Shown one piece after another: positions 16,699 to 25,197 of a stretch of 43,165 nucleotides of DNA. Where the stretch lies: contig CAOKPU010000019.1 of NCBI GenBank assembly GCA_948470755.1, positions 1 to 43,165 on the forward strand, read 5' to 3'. Each line of letters starts with the position of its first letter. Position 1 is the first letter of the stretch. The position numbers and the translations under genes were made by a program. Origin of the DNA: an uncultured Lachnospiraceae bacterium (lineage in GTDB: Bacteria; Bacillota; Clostridia; Lachnospirales; Lachnospiraceae). Under the pieces are notes generated by a model, which saw only the letters and a list, made by a program, of their open reading frames with translations, ran no database searches and was not told the origin of the DNA.

Positions 16699-16758
16699 AC
16701 GGAAAAGGTTTACACGGAAAAGGTTTACACGGAAAAGGTTTACACGGAAAAGGTTTAC
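16699..16758. repeat. Four perfect tandem copies of a 15-bp unit
   Basis: The unit ACGGAAAAGGTTTAC is repeated four times head to tail (16699-16713, 16714-16728, 16729-16743, 16744-16758) right after the stop codon of the membrane protein gene. The unit length keeps frame, but no coding use is visible. Confidence 0.95.
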
Positions 16759-16785
16759 GCGGAACCATGATAATCCATGATTCCG
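16759..16785. terminator. Convergent-gene hairpin, possible terminator
   Basis: GCGGAACCATGA and TCATGGATTATC-type complementary arms (5' GCGGAA..CATG, 3' CATGATTCCGC) form an imperfect stem between two convergent genes. Only scattered T follow on the plus strand (TTATTTATTTTTAA, about 16804-16817), so it is a tentative terminator. Confidence 0.4.
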
Positions 16786-16814
16786 CGCACCATTCCTCCA
16801 ATCCTTATTTATTT

Positions 16815-18398
16815 TTAATCAAATTTCTCTCCCAGCGTTACTGTCACCGTCTTGCTTTCCCATCCATCCTGGCTTCCATGCATTACCGTCACATCCACCG
16901 TATCTCCTACCGCATAATATTCCATTACCCGGAGCAGATCCTCTGCGCTGCCAATCTTGTTGCCGTCGAACTCCGTAATAATATTCCCTTTCCGTATACC
17001 GGCCTCATACGCCCCTGTACCTTCATATACCTGGGCCACATAAACGCCTTTCGGCATTCCGTAAATTTCCGTCATTTCATCCGCTACCGTACGGGGAGAA
17101 ATGCCAAGATAACCTTTGTTTTCTTCCGACACCTTCGCTCTGGTTTCCTTCAGCATAAGATTTTCAATGATCGGCTTTGCAGCGGAAATCGGAATGGCAT
17201 ATCCCATGCCTTCTATGGCATTCCCACCTATTTTACTGGAATTGATACCGATCACTTCGCCTTTGATATTCAGCAAAGCCCCGCCTGAGTTCCCGGGGTT
17301 GATCGCCGCATCCGTCTGGATAAAGGAAGCCCCATTCGTTCCATCCTCCCCACTGCCCACAGGGGAAGCCAAATCAATAACCCTGTCCAATGCACTGATG
17401 ACGCCTAAAGTCACCGATTGCCCATATCCCAAAGCATTGCCTATCGCGATAGCCGGCTCCCCTACGGTCAAGCTGTCCGAATCCCCCAAGGCCGCTACCG
17501 TAATGGCTTCCCGCGTTACCGCACTGACATCTTTCATGGATACCGCTATTACTGCCAGATCCATATCCGGATCGGAACCTTTCATCTGCGCTTCCGCTTC
17601 CGTCCCATCCACAAACTGGACTACCAGCTTATCTGCAGACTCCACTACATGATAATTGGATACGATCAACAGCTCTTCCGCATTTTCCCCTACAATAATC
17701 CCTGAACCGGCGTTCGTGGATTCACTTTTCAACGTCTGGCCGAAATAAGACATCGTCTGCGTGAACGTATTGTTAATAGAAACGATGGCCGGCATCACTT
17801 CCGAAGCCACATCGCTGACATCCATCACAATGGCCTTCCCTTGCGTATCCTGCGTCCCCGTCTGCGTACCTTCCGTGCTTGCGATGCTGCCTGCGGCCTC
17901 TTTGCCATCTTCTGCCGCTTCATCAACCGTTTCCTTTGCCGCCTCTGCAATTTCCTCTTTGCCGCCGTTGCCCGCCCATCCGGAAGCGGACTCGACTGCG
18001 TAAAATCCTATCCCTGCAAAAACGCCAAACAACAGGCCAAGGCTTACCATAACCAAAGCCTTTTTCCAATAGCCGCCCCCGCCCTTTTTTTCTTTTTTAG
18101 GCGGTTTCTTCCCCGCTGTATCATCCTGCCCATATGTTCCTGTGTTTCCATATCCGTTCTCATTGCCGCCGTAACTATTCCGGCCGCTTCCATAAAACCG
18201 GCTCTGGCTGTCGTCATAACGATAGCTTCCGTAGACATTCCCCTTCATACTTCCGCCGTCTGTGCCGCCATGCCCCCCTTCCTGACAGCCGGAAACGCTT
18301 TGCCCGCTGAAATTGCCTCCTTCCGGCTTTACTTCCCTTGCCGTGGCGTCAATTATATTTTTATTGTCATAATCATTGGGATAATTATTTCCATACAT
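16815..18398 (-). CDS. htrA: Membrane-anchored HtrA/DegP-like serine protease with PDZ domain
   Basis: The 527-residue protein starts at ATG 18398 after GAGGTAA; the frame open to 18605 is not supported. Residues 1-110 are a Gly/Asn/Tyr-rich cytoplasmic tail ending in a Lys cluster. A single membrane helix follows (about 113-135), then an Ala/Glu-rich linker and a trypsin-like domain with the triad H250 ('SNYHVVESA'), D280 ('DPDMDLAVIAV') and S371 ('NPGNSGGALLN'). A C-terminal PDZ domain spans about 425-527 ('KGYLGISPRTV', 'GVYVAQVYEGTGAYEAGI'). It acts on misfolded proteins at the outer face of the membrane. It stands alone, with palindromic DNA upstream. Confidence 0.93.
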   Translation of the reverse strand: MYGNNYPNDYDNKNIIDATAREVKPEGGNFSGQSVSGCQEGGHGGTDGGSMKGNVYGSYRYDDSQSRFYGSGRNSYGGNENGYGNTGTYGQDDTAGKKPPKKEKKGGGGYWKKALVMVSLGLLFGVFAGIGFYAVESASGWAGNGGKEEIAEAAKETVDEAAEDGKEAAGSIASTEGTQTGTQDTQGKAIVMDVSDVASEVMPAIVSINNTFTQTMSYFGQTLKSESTNAGSGIIVGENAEELLIVSNYHVVESADKLVVQFVDGTEAEAQMKGSDPDMDLAVIAVSMKDVSAVTREAITVAALGDSDSLTVGEPAIAIGNALGYGQSVTLGVISALDRVIDLASPVGSGEDGTNGASFIQTDAAINPGNSGGALLNIKGEVIGINSSKIGGNAIEGMGYAIPISAAKPIIENLMLKETRAKVSEENKGYLGISPRTVADEMTEIYGMPKGVYVAQVYEGTGAYEAGIRKGNIITEFDGNKIGSAEDLLRVMEYYAVGDTVDVTVMHGSQDGWESKTVTVTLGEKFD

Positions 18399-18762
18399 AA
18401 CGATTACCTCTTTTCTTTTTAAATGATAAACATAGTATATTTTTAAGATGTGTTCTTTTTGTGACAAAATTATGCGTTTTTTGTGACTAAAAACCCATGC
18501 CAGACGGCGTAAAAAGGCCCATCCAGCGGCCCCGGCCGGCAGATGGCACAATAGATTTGTGAGCACTCTGTTGCACGGGACATTCCGATGAGCCTCGGAA
18601 AGCAAAAATCGTGTTCAGCAGAGGCTTCCACGATTTTAGAGTCTCCTCTCCATCGTGCAAAAGCCGTTTGCACAAATCTTTTGTGCCATCTGCCGGCCGG
18701 GGCCGCTGGATGAACCTTTTGACGCCCGAATCCTATAAAGTAAAAATACGGAGAACGGCATT
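18399..18762. other. Intergenic region upstream of htrA
   Basis: A 364-nt gap. The first 80 nt is AT-rich and should hold the htrA promoter; TATACT is visible near 18433-18438 on the minus strand but with no well-spaced -35. The rest is the 221-nt nested palindrome and the terminator of the glycosyltransferase gene. No credible ORF. Confidence 0.5.
18506..18726. repeat. 221-nt nested palindromic element (MITE-like or structured RNA)
   Basis: The core arms 18520-18561 and 18671-18712 are 42 bp each with one mismatch. Weaker complementarity continues to 18506 and 18726. Inside are further stems: TTGCACG/CGTGCAA (18571-18577 and 18654-18660) and AAAATCGTG/CACGATTTT (about 18605-18637). A 21-bp block at 18651-18671 recurs exactly, in opposite orientation, at 38601-38621. 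Confidence 0.9.
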
Positions 18763-18774
18763 TTACCGTTCTCC
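18741..18774 (-). terminator. Intrinsic terminator of the GT2 gene at 18763
   Basis: On the minus strand GGAGAACGG-taaaatg-CCGTTCTCC (18750-18758 and 18766-18774) is followed by GTATTTTTA. The stem overlaps the last codons and the TAA stop. Confidence 0.8.
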
Positions 18775-19761
18775 TTCCGCTTTCCCGTATCCCCTTGCCG
18801 CATCTATCCTATCGCCGGAACGCCTCCGCTGATCCTGTTCCCAATATTCTTTGCTCGTTGTGCATTTCAACACGAGTTTTTCCGGAAGCATCTTATAATG
18901 CTTTCCTAAAAAAAAACCTAAAAATTTATAAGCACTGTTTATGTAAAGCTTAGGGATCAGACGCTTATTTCCTGATTTCCATAAATGCTTTGTCGTTTTC
19001 TTTATCAATGCAATCCCTTCGCCTTCCGGAGGGACACAAGCAAACACTTCCGGATAGTCCGCTTGGGAGACTCCCAGGTCAAAATTCCGGTGAAACTGCT
19101 GCCTGCACGTATAATTATGAAAATGCACGACTTTGGCTTCCGCTTGATATGCGATTTTATATCCCGCCTTTACCGCACCGGCAGCATATATCATATCCTC
19201 ATTAAAAAGCGTATGCTTCACGAACCCGCCCAAAGCTTCGTATACATCCCTCCGATATGCGGCGCATACATCGGAGCAGAAAAAAGTTTTAATCCCCAGC
19301 CTGTCCATATCCTCCATGGATTTTTCGCTGCTTTTCTCCGGATAATTGAACTTTCGCGTAAAACGTTCAATTTCGTTGCATCCCTCCGCCGTCATTTGCC
19401 TCGCATAAGCCACCGCAACTTCTTTCCGCTCCAACGGCGCTGTCAGTTTTTCTATCAGGTATTCATCCACAGGCATGGCATCCATCGTCATCATCACAAA
19501 TATAGGGGCATCCGACTTTTTTACCCCCTGCCTTCTTGTCATGCCATGGTTAAATTCCTTTTTCGACAGATGCATCACATAGATATTATGATATTTTTCC
19601 AAAAACGACGTCCCGTAAGTCAACCTGTCAAAATATTTTTGTTCCGTATTCATCAGGATGATCTTACGGACGGCTACTGTTTGATGTTCCAGTTTATCAA
19701 TCAATGCAAGAAAGTTTTCATCCGGCTTATATACCGGTATAATTATGTCAACTTCTTTCAC
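18763..19761 (-). CDS. GT2 family glycosyltransferase, rhamnosyltransferase-like
   Basis: A 332-residue cytoplasmic GT-A enzyme. 'VDIIIPVYKPDENFLALIDKL' opens the nucleotide-sugar domain, 'FVMMTMDAMPVD' gives the DxD-like metal motif, and 'FFCSDVCAAYRRDVYEALGG' with 'FNEDMIYAAGAVKAGY' are typical of RfbF/RgpB-like rhamnosyltransferases, as is 'EFNHGMTRRQG'. Two in-frame GTG codons (19770 and 19761) can start it; the second is better spaced from GGGAG. It follows the LCP gene on the same strand and ends in its own terminator. It is thus the last gene of the polysaccharide locus, probably adding rhamnose to the same polymer (inference). Confidence 0.85.
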   Translation of the reverse strand: MKEVDIIIPVYKPDENFLALIDKLEHQTVAVRKIILMNTEQKYFDRLTYGTSFLEKYHNIYVMHLSKKEFNHGMTRRQGVKKSDAPIFVMMTMDAMPVDEYLIEKLTAPLERKEVAVAYARQMTAEGCNEIERFTRKFNYPEKSSEKSMEDMDRLGIKTFFCSDVCAAYRRDVYEALGGFVKHTLFNEDMIYAAGAVKAGYKIAYQAEAKVVHFHNYTCRQQFHRNFDLGVSQADYPEVFACVPPEGEGIALIKKTTKHLWKSGNKRLIPKLYINSAYKFLGFFLGKHYKMLPEKLVLKCTTSKEYWEQDQRRRSGDRIDAARGYGKAEGER

Positions 19762-19807
19762 CCTTACCACTTCTCCCGTTATCTATGGCTCCAAATACTA
19801 TGATGCA

Positions 19808-19836
19808 ACAGAAGGGCCTGCCAAAGGCCCTTCTGT
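19808..19836 (+). terminator. 12-bp hairpin between LCP and GT2 genes
   Basis: Arms 19808-19819 and 19825-19836 are perfectly complementary. TATTTTT follows on the plus strand, while the minus strand, the coding strand here, has no T-run. It could block antisense transcription or act as an mRNA stability hairpin. Confidence 0.5.
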
Positions 19837-19855
19837 ATTTTTAAGGATATTCCCG

Positions 19856-20983
19856 CTATTTTAAATATGGGCTTGTATCGCTTTTAATCTTTTCGCTATA
19901 AGATTCCACTTCGGAGGAAACGGAATAACTTTCGTCAAACAGGAACTGATGCAGCCATTCCACATTTTCTTTCAGATCCACCGGAATGACGCAGCTTCCT
20001 TTCGACCCAATCGTCCCCGTCGTCCTGTACTCTTCATTAGGGAATCCCGCCTGATCCACGATATTATAATTGCTGATGCTTCCAAGCAGTTCCACAATCT
20101 CCGTCAGATCCAAAGATGTGTATATTTCGTTAAAAACATCGCTGGCAATCTGGTTCAATGTCGCAACGGACGCCGTCTTCGCTTTTTCCGCCATAGCCAT
20201 AAGGACTTCCCTCTGACGTTCCGTACGTTTAAAATCATCCCCCGCAGTATAACGGATACGGCAGTAAGCGGTAGCCTGAAGACCGGTCAACTGCTGGTAT
20301 CCCGTACTCGTCACTTCCTTATAAGTACGCTTCAAATCTTCCGCCATTGTAAACTGATAGCTGTTCAAATGATGGATTTCCGATTCATCCACATCAATCA
20401 TGACACCGCCTAATGCATCGATCGTATCAGCCAGCCCGGCAAAACCAACAGTGACAAAATCCGTAATGTTCATATCAAGATTCATATTCAGCATATTGAT
20501 CGCCATTTCCGGGCCGCCCTTCATATAAGCCGCGTTACATTTATTGTAAGTATCATTGCTCAGATTCAGGTAGGTATCACGGTATACGGAAACCAACTTG
20601 CAATCCCCGGTATCCAGATTGATGGACGCAATCATAATTGTATCGCTGCGCGTATTCTTTGCCAATGCCCCGGTAGTCGAATCCACGCCAAAAAGGGCAA
20701 TATTACGGTATCCCTTCATCTTTGTCGTTTCTTCCCGTTCCTTGACTTCCTCATTGATCACAAGCTTCTCTTCGTTCAGCTCGACTTTTCCGACTTTTTC
20801 CACTTTTAATACGGCGTACAGTACTGCAGCCATAATCAACAGGACAAAAATCTCCACAATGAAAAGAATGATCTTGCCCCTTTTCTTTTTCTCCCTTTCC
20901 CTGGCGGACATTTTCTTTCCCTGTCCGTTTTTGGAAGATTTCACATCCTGCTTTTTTTTCTTCTTTTTAGAATTCTCAGCCAT
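19856..20983 (-). CDS. LCP (LytR-CpsA-Psr) family cell-wall polymer ligase
   Basis: The 375-residue protein has a very basic cytoplasmic N-terminus (residues 1-35, Lys-rich), one membrane helix ('IILFIVEIFVLLIMAAVLYAV') and an extracellular LCP domain. The family's ligand residues are visible: 'RNIALFGVDSTTG', 'RSDTIMIASINLDTG', 'LVSVYRDTYL' and the 'RIRYTAGDDFKRTERQREVL' block with its Arg pair. LCP enzymes move lipid-linked glycopolymers onto peptidoglycan. Between the glycan-synthesis operon and a rhamnosyltransferase gene, it is well placed to attach the exported polymer to the wall. GGGAGAAAG precedes the ATG. The 101-bp terminator-bearing repeat lies directly upstream. Confidence 0.92.
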   Translation of the reverse strand: MAENSKKKKKKQDVKSSKNGQGKKMSAREREKKKRGKIILFIVEIFVLLIMAAVLYAVLKVEKVGKVELNEEKLVINEEVKEREETTKMKGYRNIALFGVDSTTGALAKNTRSDTIMIASINLDTGDCKLVSVYRDTYLNLSNDTYNKCNAAYMKGGPEMAINMLNMNLDMNITDFVTVGFAGLADTIDALGGVMIDVDESEIHHLNSYQFTMAEDLKRTYKEVTSTGYQQLTGLQATAYCRIRYTAGDDFKRTERQREVLMAMAEKAKTASVATLNQIASDVFNEIYTSLDLTEIVELLGSISNYNIVDQAGFPNEEYRTTGTIGSKGSCVIPVDLKENVEWLHQFLFDESYSVSSEVESYSEKIKSDTSPYLK

Positions 20984-21029
20984 TTTCTTTCTCCCTTCCC
21001 GTTATACCGTCCGCCGGTATGAACCATCC

Positions 21030-21130
21030 ATAAAAAAGTGTGCGTCCTGACGCACACTCGCGCCGGAGCGCGGCTGCGACAGCAGCCATTTTCCTCTTGC
21101 GCGCAGTGCGCATCCTCCTGGAGGGTTTTT
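21030..21130. repeat. 101-bp multi-hairpin dispersed repeat, copy 2
   Basis: Aligned without gaps to 9422-9522 with five transitions. Same stems are preserved. It fills most of the gap between the initiating phosphotransferase gene and the LCP gene. Confidence 0.92.
21031..21057 (-). terminator. Intrinsic terminator in repeat copy 2, after the polysaccharide operon
   Basis: On the minus strand GTGTGCGT-CAGG-ACGCACAC is followed by TTTTTTATGG, closing the operon that ends with the phosphotransferase gene at 21178. LCP is then expected to have its own promoter within the short 21000-21030 stretch. Confidence 0.75.
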
Positions 21131-21177
21131 CTTCAATTTTTGTCCGTCTGACGACGGAATTCCCTTATTGCATAAAC

Positions 21178-22587
21178 TCAATATGCATTCTTATTGATAA
21201 ACCCTTTGAAAATCGTTAAAAACATTATTTTAAAATCAAGCCCCATCGACCAGTTTTCTATATAAAATATATCATATTCGATCCGCTTGCGGATCGAAGT
21301 GTCCCCTCTGTATCCGTTAATCTGCGCCCAGCCTGTAAGCCCCGGACGGACTTGATGCTTTATCATATAACGCGGCACTTCTTCTTTGAACTTTTTTACA
21401 AAAAGCGGCCGTTCCGGCCTCGGCCCCACCAGGCTCATCTCACCGGCAAGAATGTTAAAAAGCTGGGGAAGCTCGTCCAAACTGGTCTTCCTCAATATCT
21501 TACCTACCTTTGTCACGCGGGGGTCATCCTTTACCGTCCATGCCTTTTTTTCCTGGGAAGGCTTCTGCAATTCCATTGTCCGGAACTTATACATATAAAA
21601 GGTTTTATTATGCAGCCCTACTCTTTCCTGTTTAAAAATCACAGGCCCAGGGCTGGAAACCTTTACAAAAAAAGCCGATAAGAGCATAACCGGGGAGGCG
21701 ATGATCAGGCCGCAAAGCGCCCCGACTACGTCTACCGCCCGTTTCGCTATCCAATTTAACGTATTTGTCAACGGGACATAACGGATATTGATCACCGGCA
21801 GCCCCATCAGGTCTTCCGTATACGGCCTGCTTGGCACAAAACTGTTGTAATCAGGGATAAACTTTGTATGCACCCCCGATTTTTCACATAAATCCACGAT
21901 CTTTTCCAACCGGTTATAATCCTCCAGGGCCAAGGTAACGGCAATCTCGTCCAATTTATTTTCCGGCAGGATATAAAGAAGGTTCTCAATCCTCCCAAGC
22001 ACCTTCACGCCTTTATACAACGTACCGCCAGGCACCCTATCGTCAAGAATCCCCCTTACTACATATCCCCATTGAGGATTTGCATTGATCCTGGTAATAT
22101 ATTCCTCAGCCGCGCGGGAATATCCCACCAGCAGTACATACTTTAGATTATACCCCTTTTTACGGAAATATTGCAGGCTGTTCCTCATCATCGTTTTGGA
22201 GAACGTAGAAAGCATAATATTGATGATATAAAAAAGCCCTACCAAAAGACGGGAAAAATGTTCAATCTTAAACGCATATAAAACCACCATAAACAACATA
22301 GTGCCTGTGGTATTGGCCTTGATAATGCCTGCAATCTCATACTTTCTTCTCGTCGTCCGTTTCGGCGTATACATGTTAAAAAAATAGTATAATAAAACAT
22401 AGCCGGGTACAATAAAATAAAGCGCGCTGAAATATGTCTCGACAGACAACGCAGTCACGCCCGGTTCCGTATCTGCAAGCGGCGTTGCAAACTTTATTAA
22501 CCATGCCAGTGAATAGGAAAGGGCAATAACAACCGCATCCACCAGCAGGTGCAGTCTATTAAAATATTTTTGGTTATCTTTTATCAT
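21178..22587 (-). CDS. Polyprenyl glycosyl-1-phosphate transferase (WbaP/EpsE/CpsE type)
   Basis: The 469-residue enzyme starts polysaccharide synthesis by moving a sugar-1-phosphate onto undecaprenyl phosphate. Four N-terminal membrane helices (about residues 10-125) are followed by a nucleotide-binding-like central domain ('YVLLVGYSRAAEEYI'), one more helix (about 280-300) and the PF02397-type catalytic domain. That domain shows 'ASPGPVIFKQERVG'-like and 'MYKFRTM' motifs, 'LRKTSLDELPQLFNILAGEM' and 'SLVGPRPE'. A GGTGA site precedes the ATG. The sugar, glucose or galactose, cannot be told from sequence. It resembles the initiating transferase of bacterial rhamnan and S-layer glycan clusters, in keeping with the neighbouring rhamnose genes. 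Confidence 0.93.
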   Translation of the reverse strand: MIKDNQKYFNRLHLLVDAVVIALSYSLAWLIKFATPLADTEPGVTALSVETYFSALYFIVPGYVLLYYFFNMYTPKRTTRRKYEIAGIIKANTTGTMLFMVVLYAFKIEHFSRLLVGLFYIINIMLSTFSKTMMRNSLQYFRKKGYNLKYVLLVGYSRAAEEYITRINANPQWGYVVRGILDDRVPGGTLYKGVKVLGRIENLLYILPENKLDEIAVTLALEDYNRLEKIVDLCEKSGVHTKFIPDYNSFVPSRPYTEDLMGLPVINIRYVPLTNTLNWIAKRAVDVVGALCGLIIASPVMLLSAFFVKVSSPGPVIFKQERVGLHNKTFYMYKFRTMELQKPSQEKKAWTVKDDPRVTKVGKILRKTSLDELPQLFNILAGEMSLVGPRPERPLFVKKFKEEVPRYMIKHQVRPGLTGWAQINGYRGDTSIRKRIEYDIFYIENWSMGLDFKIMFLTIFKGFINKNAY

Positions 22588-22634
22588 AATTTCACCAAAT
22601 TTCCTATACTGATATGTATTTTACAATATTATCA

Positions 22635-23642
22635 TTAAAAGTACAACTTAATTTTCCATAAAAATGGAAGCAGATCCATTGCCCGCAGCATATTCCCCCA
22701 CAGCTCCAACTGTATCTTCATATAATTTCCCATGCATTCCCGGCGGAAATGCACCTTCTGCCTTTTCCCTTTTTCCGACATGCACAAACGGACTCCTTCC
22801 GCAAGCCCTTTCAGATAAATCCGGCCCAGCCCTTTTTTAGCAAAAAAAACTGTCTTTACCAGTATTCCCGCTACAATAAAACCTGAATTCAGCAAAATCT
22901 GGAAAAAAGGCATATTTTTATAGATAAGGTAGATATTGTTCCGGGCGGAAAGCCTTACCTTAAATTTATTATGACGGGAGCCGCTGACTGCGCTCCCTGC
23001 ATGATACACAATAGCGCCAGGCTCAAAATAATTGGAAAAACCGGAAATCTTTGCCCGGTATCCGATGTCGATATCCTCCAGATAAGCAAAATGATTTTCA
23101 TCAAAATACCCGATCACATCAAAAACGCTTTTCCGGTATATAGCAGCCCCTGCACAGGATGCGAAAACCTCAGCCGGCTTTGCATAAAGCGCCTCATCCT
23201 TCCCTTTTCCCAAAGCAAACGCCCATCCTAGGGCGCAGTATGAGTCCCCCGCATCGTCGATGAGCTTTGGATTTTGCATGGAAAGCATTTTCGCGCTGAC
23301 CGAAAAAGCATCTTTTCTTTTTTGAATCGCTTTCCATAAGCGATATACATATTCTTTATCCACCCTTGTGTCATTATTCAAAAGAATCACATATTCTGTG
23401 TCCGAAAGACGTATCCCTTCATTTACTGCGCGGCAGAATCCCTTGTTTTCCTTAAAACGCACCACCTTGCACATAGGGTACTTCTTTTCAGCCAGTTCTG
23501 CGCTCCCATCCGCAGATCCATTATCTATGAGGATCACTTTCGGTGCTGCGCTTCCTTCATAAAGGGATTCCAGGCATTTATCTATATATTTTATTCCGTT
23601 ATAATTAGGTATCACTACCGTTACATCCGCTATCTCTCTCAT
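22635..23642 (-). CDS. GT2 family glycosyltransferase, rhamnosyltransferase-like (single domain)
   Basis: A 335-residue enzyme with one GT-A domain: 'VTVVIPNYNGIKYIDKCLESL' (residues 8-28), 'VILIDNGSADGSAELAE', 'ENKGFCRAVNEGI', and DxD region 'YVILLNNDTRVD'. The acceptor part has 'HFAYLEDIDIGYRAKI'. Near the C-terminus it has a hydrophobic segment ('ILLNSGFIVAGILVKTVFF') that may dip into the membrane. The start codon lies 38 nt inside the upstream glycosyltransferase gene, with GAGGGAG ahead, indicating coupling. Probably adds a rhamnose or other deoxyhexose to the lipid-linked chain. Confidence 0.9.
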   Translation of the reverse strand: MREIADVTVVIPNYNGIKYIDKCLESLYEGSAAPKVILIDNGSADGSAELAEKKYPMCKVVRFKENKGFCRAVNEGIRLSDTEYVILLNNDTRVDKEYVYRLWKAIQKRKDAFSVSAKMLSMQNPKLIDDAGDSYCALGWAFALGKGKDEALYAKPAEVFASCAGAAIYRKSVFDVIGYFDENHFAYLEDIDIGYRAKISGFSNYFEPGAIVYHAGSAVSGSRHNKFKVRLSARNNIYLIYKNMPFFQILLNSGFIVAGILVKTVFFAKKGLGRIYLKGLAEGVRLCMSEKGKRQKVHFRRECMGNYMKIQLELWGNMLRAMDLLPFLWKIKLYF

Positions 23643-25071
23643 TGCTCCCTCTTTCCCATTCCGGCGTCCAGATTACCGTATATCCTGCCTTCCGCACCCG
23701 TCTTCCGAACTCAAGGCAAAGCCTCCTAAGCTCTTTTTCCGTTTCCTGCCGTGCTTTTCTGCTGCTTTTCCCCTGTTTACGGCATTTCCCTTCCCATCCG
23801 CAGGGACGGTTTTCTTTATACGGAAATTGTTCCCGCCCTTTTATCTTTCTTTCCCGATAAGGCGTCCCGAACACTTCTTCAAACAGCCCCCATAATTCTT
23901 CCCTCACCTGCATACATCTTAGATCTACGGCGTACGCCTCCTGGCTAAGACAGGCCCTGTGCATATATCCGCTAAAGTTCCGGTTCAGGCCAAAATATGG
24001 ACAATCCCCTCCGGCGTTATATATACCGCCTACAATACGGCCGGCCCTGTCCACCAGCTTTCCACCGATCACGCCCACTTCCTTCCTTTGGGCAAAAATA
24101 TGATGTTCGTATTGGATATGGTAAAACCCTAAATGAGGCGTGTGAGACACCTTCCCTCTCCACCCCCGGCTCTCCATAAAGTCTTCCAGCGCCCGTTTTC
24201 CCGCTTCATATGCATAACGCTTGCTTTCCGGGTTTTCTGCAGTGGAAGCTTCATGGCACCTCCAATGATAAAGGATTTTAGGGATATGGACTATCGATCC
24301 CCTGCCCCTTCCCCCGTCATATGCCAGCTTCCCTACCGCCCGCAATACCAAGTCGTAGTCCTGCGCCCCATTATACTTTGACCGGAATCCAAGGCTTTGC
24401 ATCAATTCCCTTTCCATCACAAGAAAATGGCAGATATAATTATTGGAAAAAAGCAAGTCCAAATTCAGCCCCGGCTTCCTATGAGGTTCATAGAATTCCA
24501 TCATATCCCCATCCGATTTATCTTCATCCGAATAAAGCATCCGGACATCTTTCCCTTTTTTCTTTCCCTCTAAAATCGCTTCCGCCATTTCAAAAAGCGC
24601 GTCAGGAACCAGCACGTCATCATGATCCAGCAGGCCTACATAGTCCCCTGCCGCCTCCGCTAAAGCTGCATTCGTATTTTCCGCTATTCCTTTATTTTCC
24701 CCTAAACGGATATATTTAATCCTCTTGTCCTTATAACCCTCCACGATTTCCTGCACTTTCGTTGTTTTGCCGGCGTCCGCAAGGATCAGTTCCCAGTTAT
24801 CGTAGCTCTGCCCCCGGACGGAATCCAGCATTTCCCGCAAATATCTTTCATCCGTTTCATAAGCCGGCACAAGGATGCTGAATTGATAGGGCTTTTCCCC
24901 TCCCTTCTGTCTCTCCAGGGCTTCCTTGCCCGGCGGCTCATAACGGTACTTCCTCCCTTTTCTGTCAAGTACCCTCTCCAGGACAGCATAATATGTGTTT
25001 TTCCAACCGTTTTTTTTCAAATAATAGTATGTCTTACGAACATTGCCCGCTTTGAAAATTCCAAATGCCAT
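23605..25071 (-). CDS. GT2 glycosyltransferase with one intact and one remnant GT-A domain
   Basis: The 488-residue protein opens with a helical segment (1-70), then a full GT-A domain: 'FSILVPAYETDERYLREMLD', 'YVGLLDHDDVLVPDALFEMA' (DHDD metal site) and 'LLFSNNYICHFLVMER'. After residue 330 the stretch 'KEVGVIGGKLVDRAGRIVGG' through 'DLRCMQVREELW' matches the acceptor half of the second domain in the neighbouring 664-residue paralog. The nucleotide-binding half of that domain is absent. The tail is rich in Lys/Arg. It overlaps the next gene by 38 nt. It follows the pgm terminator, so read-through or a promoter in the 25080-25140 stretch is needed. Confidence 0.87.
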   Translation of the reverse strand: MAFGIFKAGNVRKTYYYLKKNGWKNTYYAVLERVLDRKGRKYRYEPPGKEALERQKGGEKPYQFSILVPAYETDERYLREMLDSVRGQSYDNWELILADAGKTTKVQEIVEGYKDKRIKYIRLGENKGIAENTNAALAEAAGDYVGLLDHDDVLVPDALFEMAEAILEGKKKGKDVRMLYSDEDKSDGDMMEFYEPHRKPGLNLDLLFSNNYICHFLVMERELMQSLGFRSKYNGAQDYDLVLRAVGKLAYDGGRGRGSIVHIPKILYHWRCHEASTAENPESKRYAYEAGKRALEDFMESRGWRGKVSHTPHLGFYHIQYEHHIFAQRKEVGVIGGKLVDRAGRIVGGIYNAGGDCPYFGLNRNFSGYMHRACLSQEAYAVDLRCMQVREELWGLFEEVFGTPYRERKIKGREQFPYKENRPCGWEGKCRKQGKSSRKARQETEKELRRLCLEFGRRVRKAGYTVIWTPEWERGSNERDSGCNGSDT

Positions 25072-25140
25072 GTCTTCCCACCTATCTTATTTTTTCCATC
25101 TCATCCTTGCCCGTCCTTAATCCAAGCCTTTCTATTCCCT

Positions 25141-25178
25141 GAAAAACGGGAAGAAACGCGCCCTGCGCATTTCTTCCC
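25141..25178 (-). terminator. Intrinsic terminator of the phosphoglucomutase gene
   Basis: On the minus strand GGGAAGAAA and TTTCTTCCC (25148-25156, 25170-25178) enclose an inner GCGC/GCGC pair and are followed by GTTTTTC. It is 20 nt past the stop codon. Confidence 0.8.
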
Positions 25179-25197
25179 TCCCATAACCTCTTATCCG

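Noticed and set aside
16699-16758. CRISPR-like array
   Set aside because: The 15-bp units are directly adjacent with no spacers, and no cas genes are present.
16815-18605. Longer htrA start at 18605
   Set aside because: The extension runs into the palindromic element and lacks a ribosome site; the ATG at 18398 has GAGGTAA.
19808-19836. Terminator of the LCP gene on the minus strand
   Set aside because: The T-run lies only on the plus-strand side, so it cannot serve as an intrinsic terminator for LCP.
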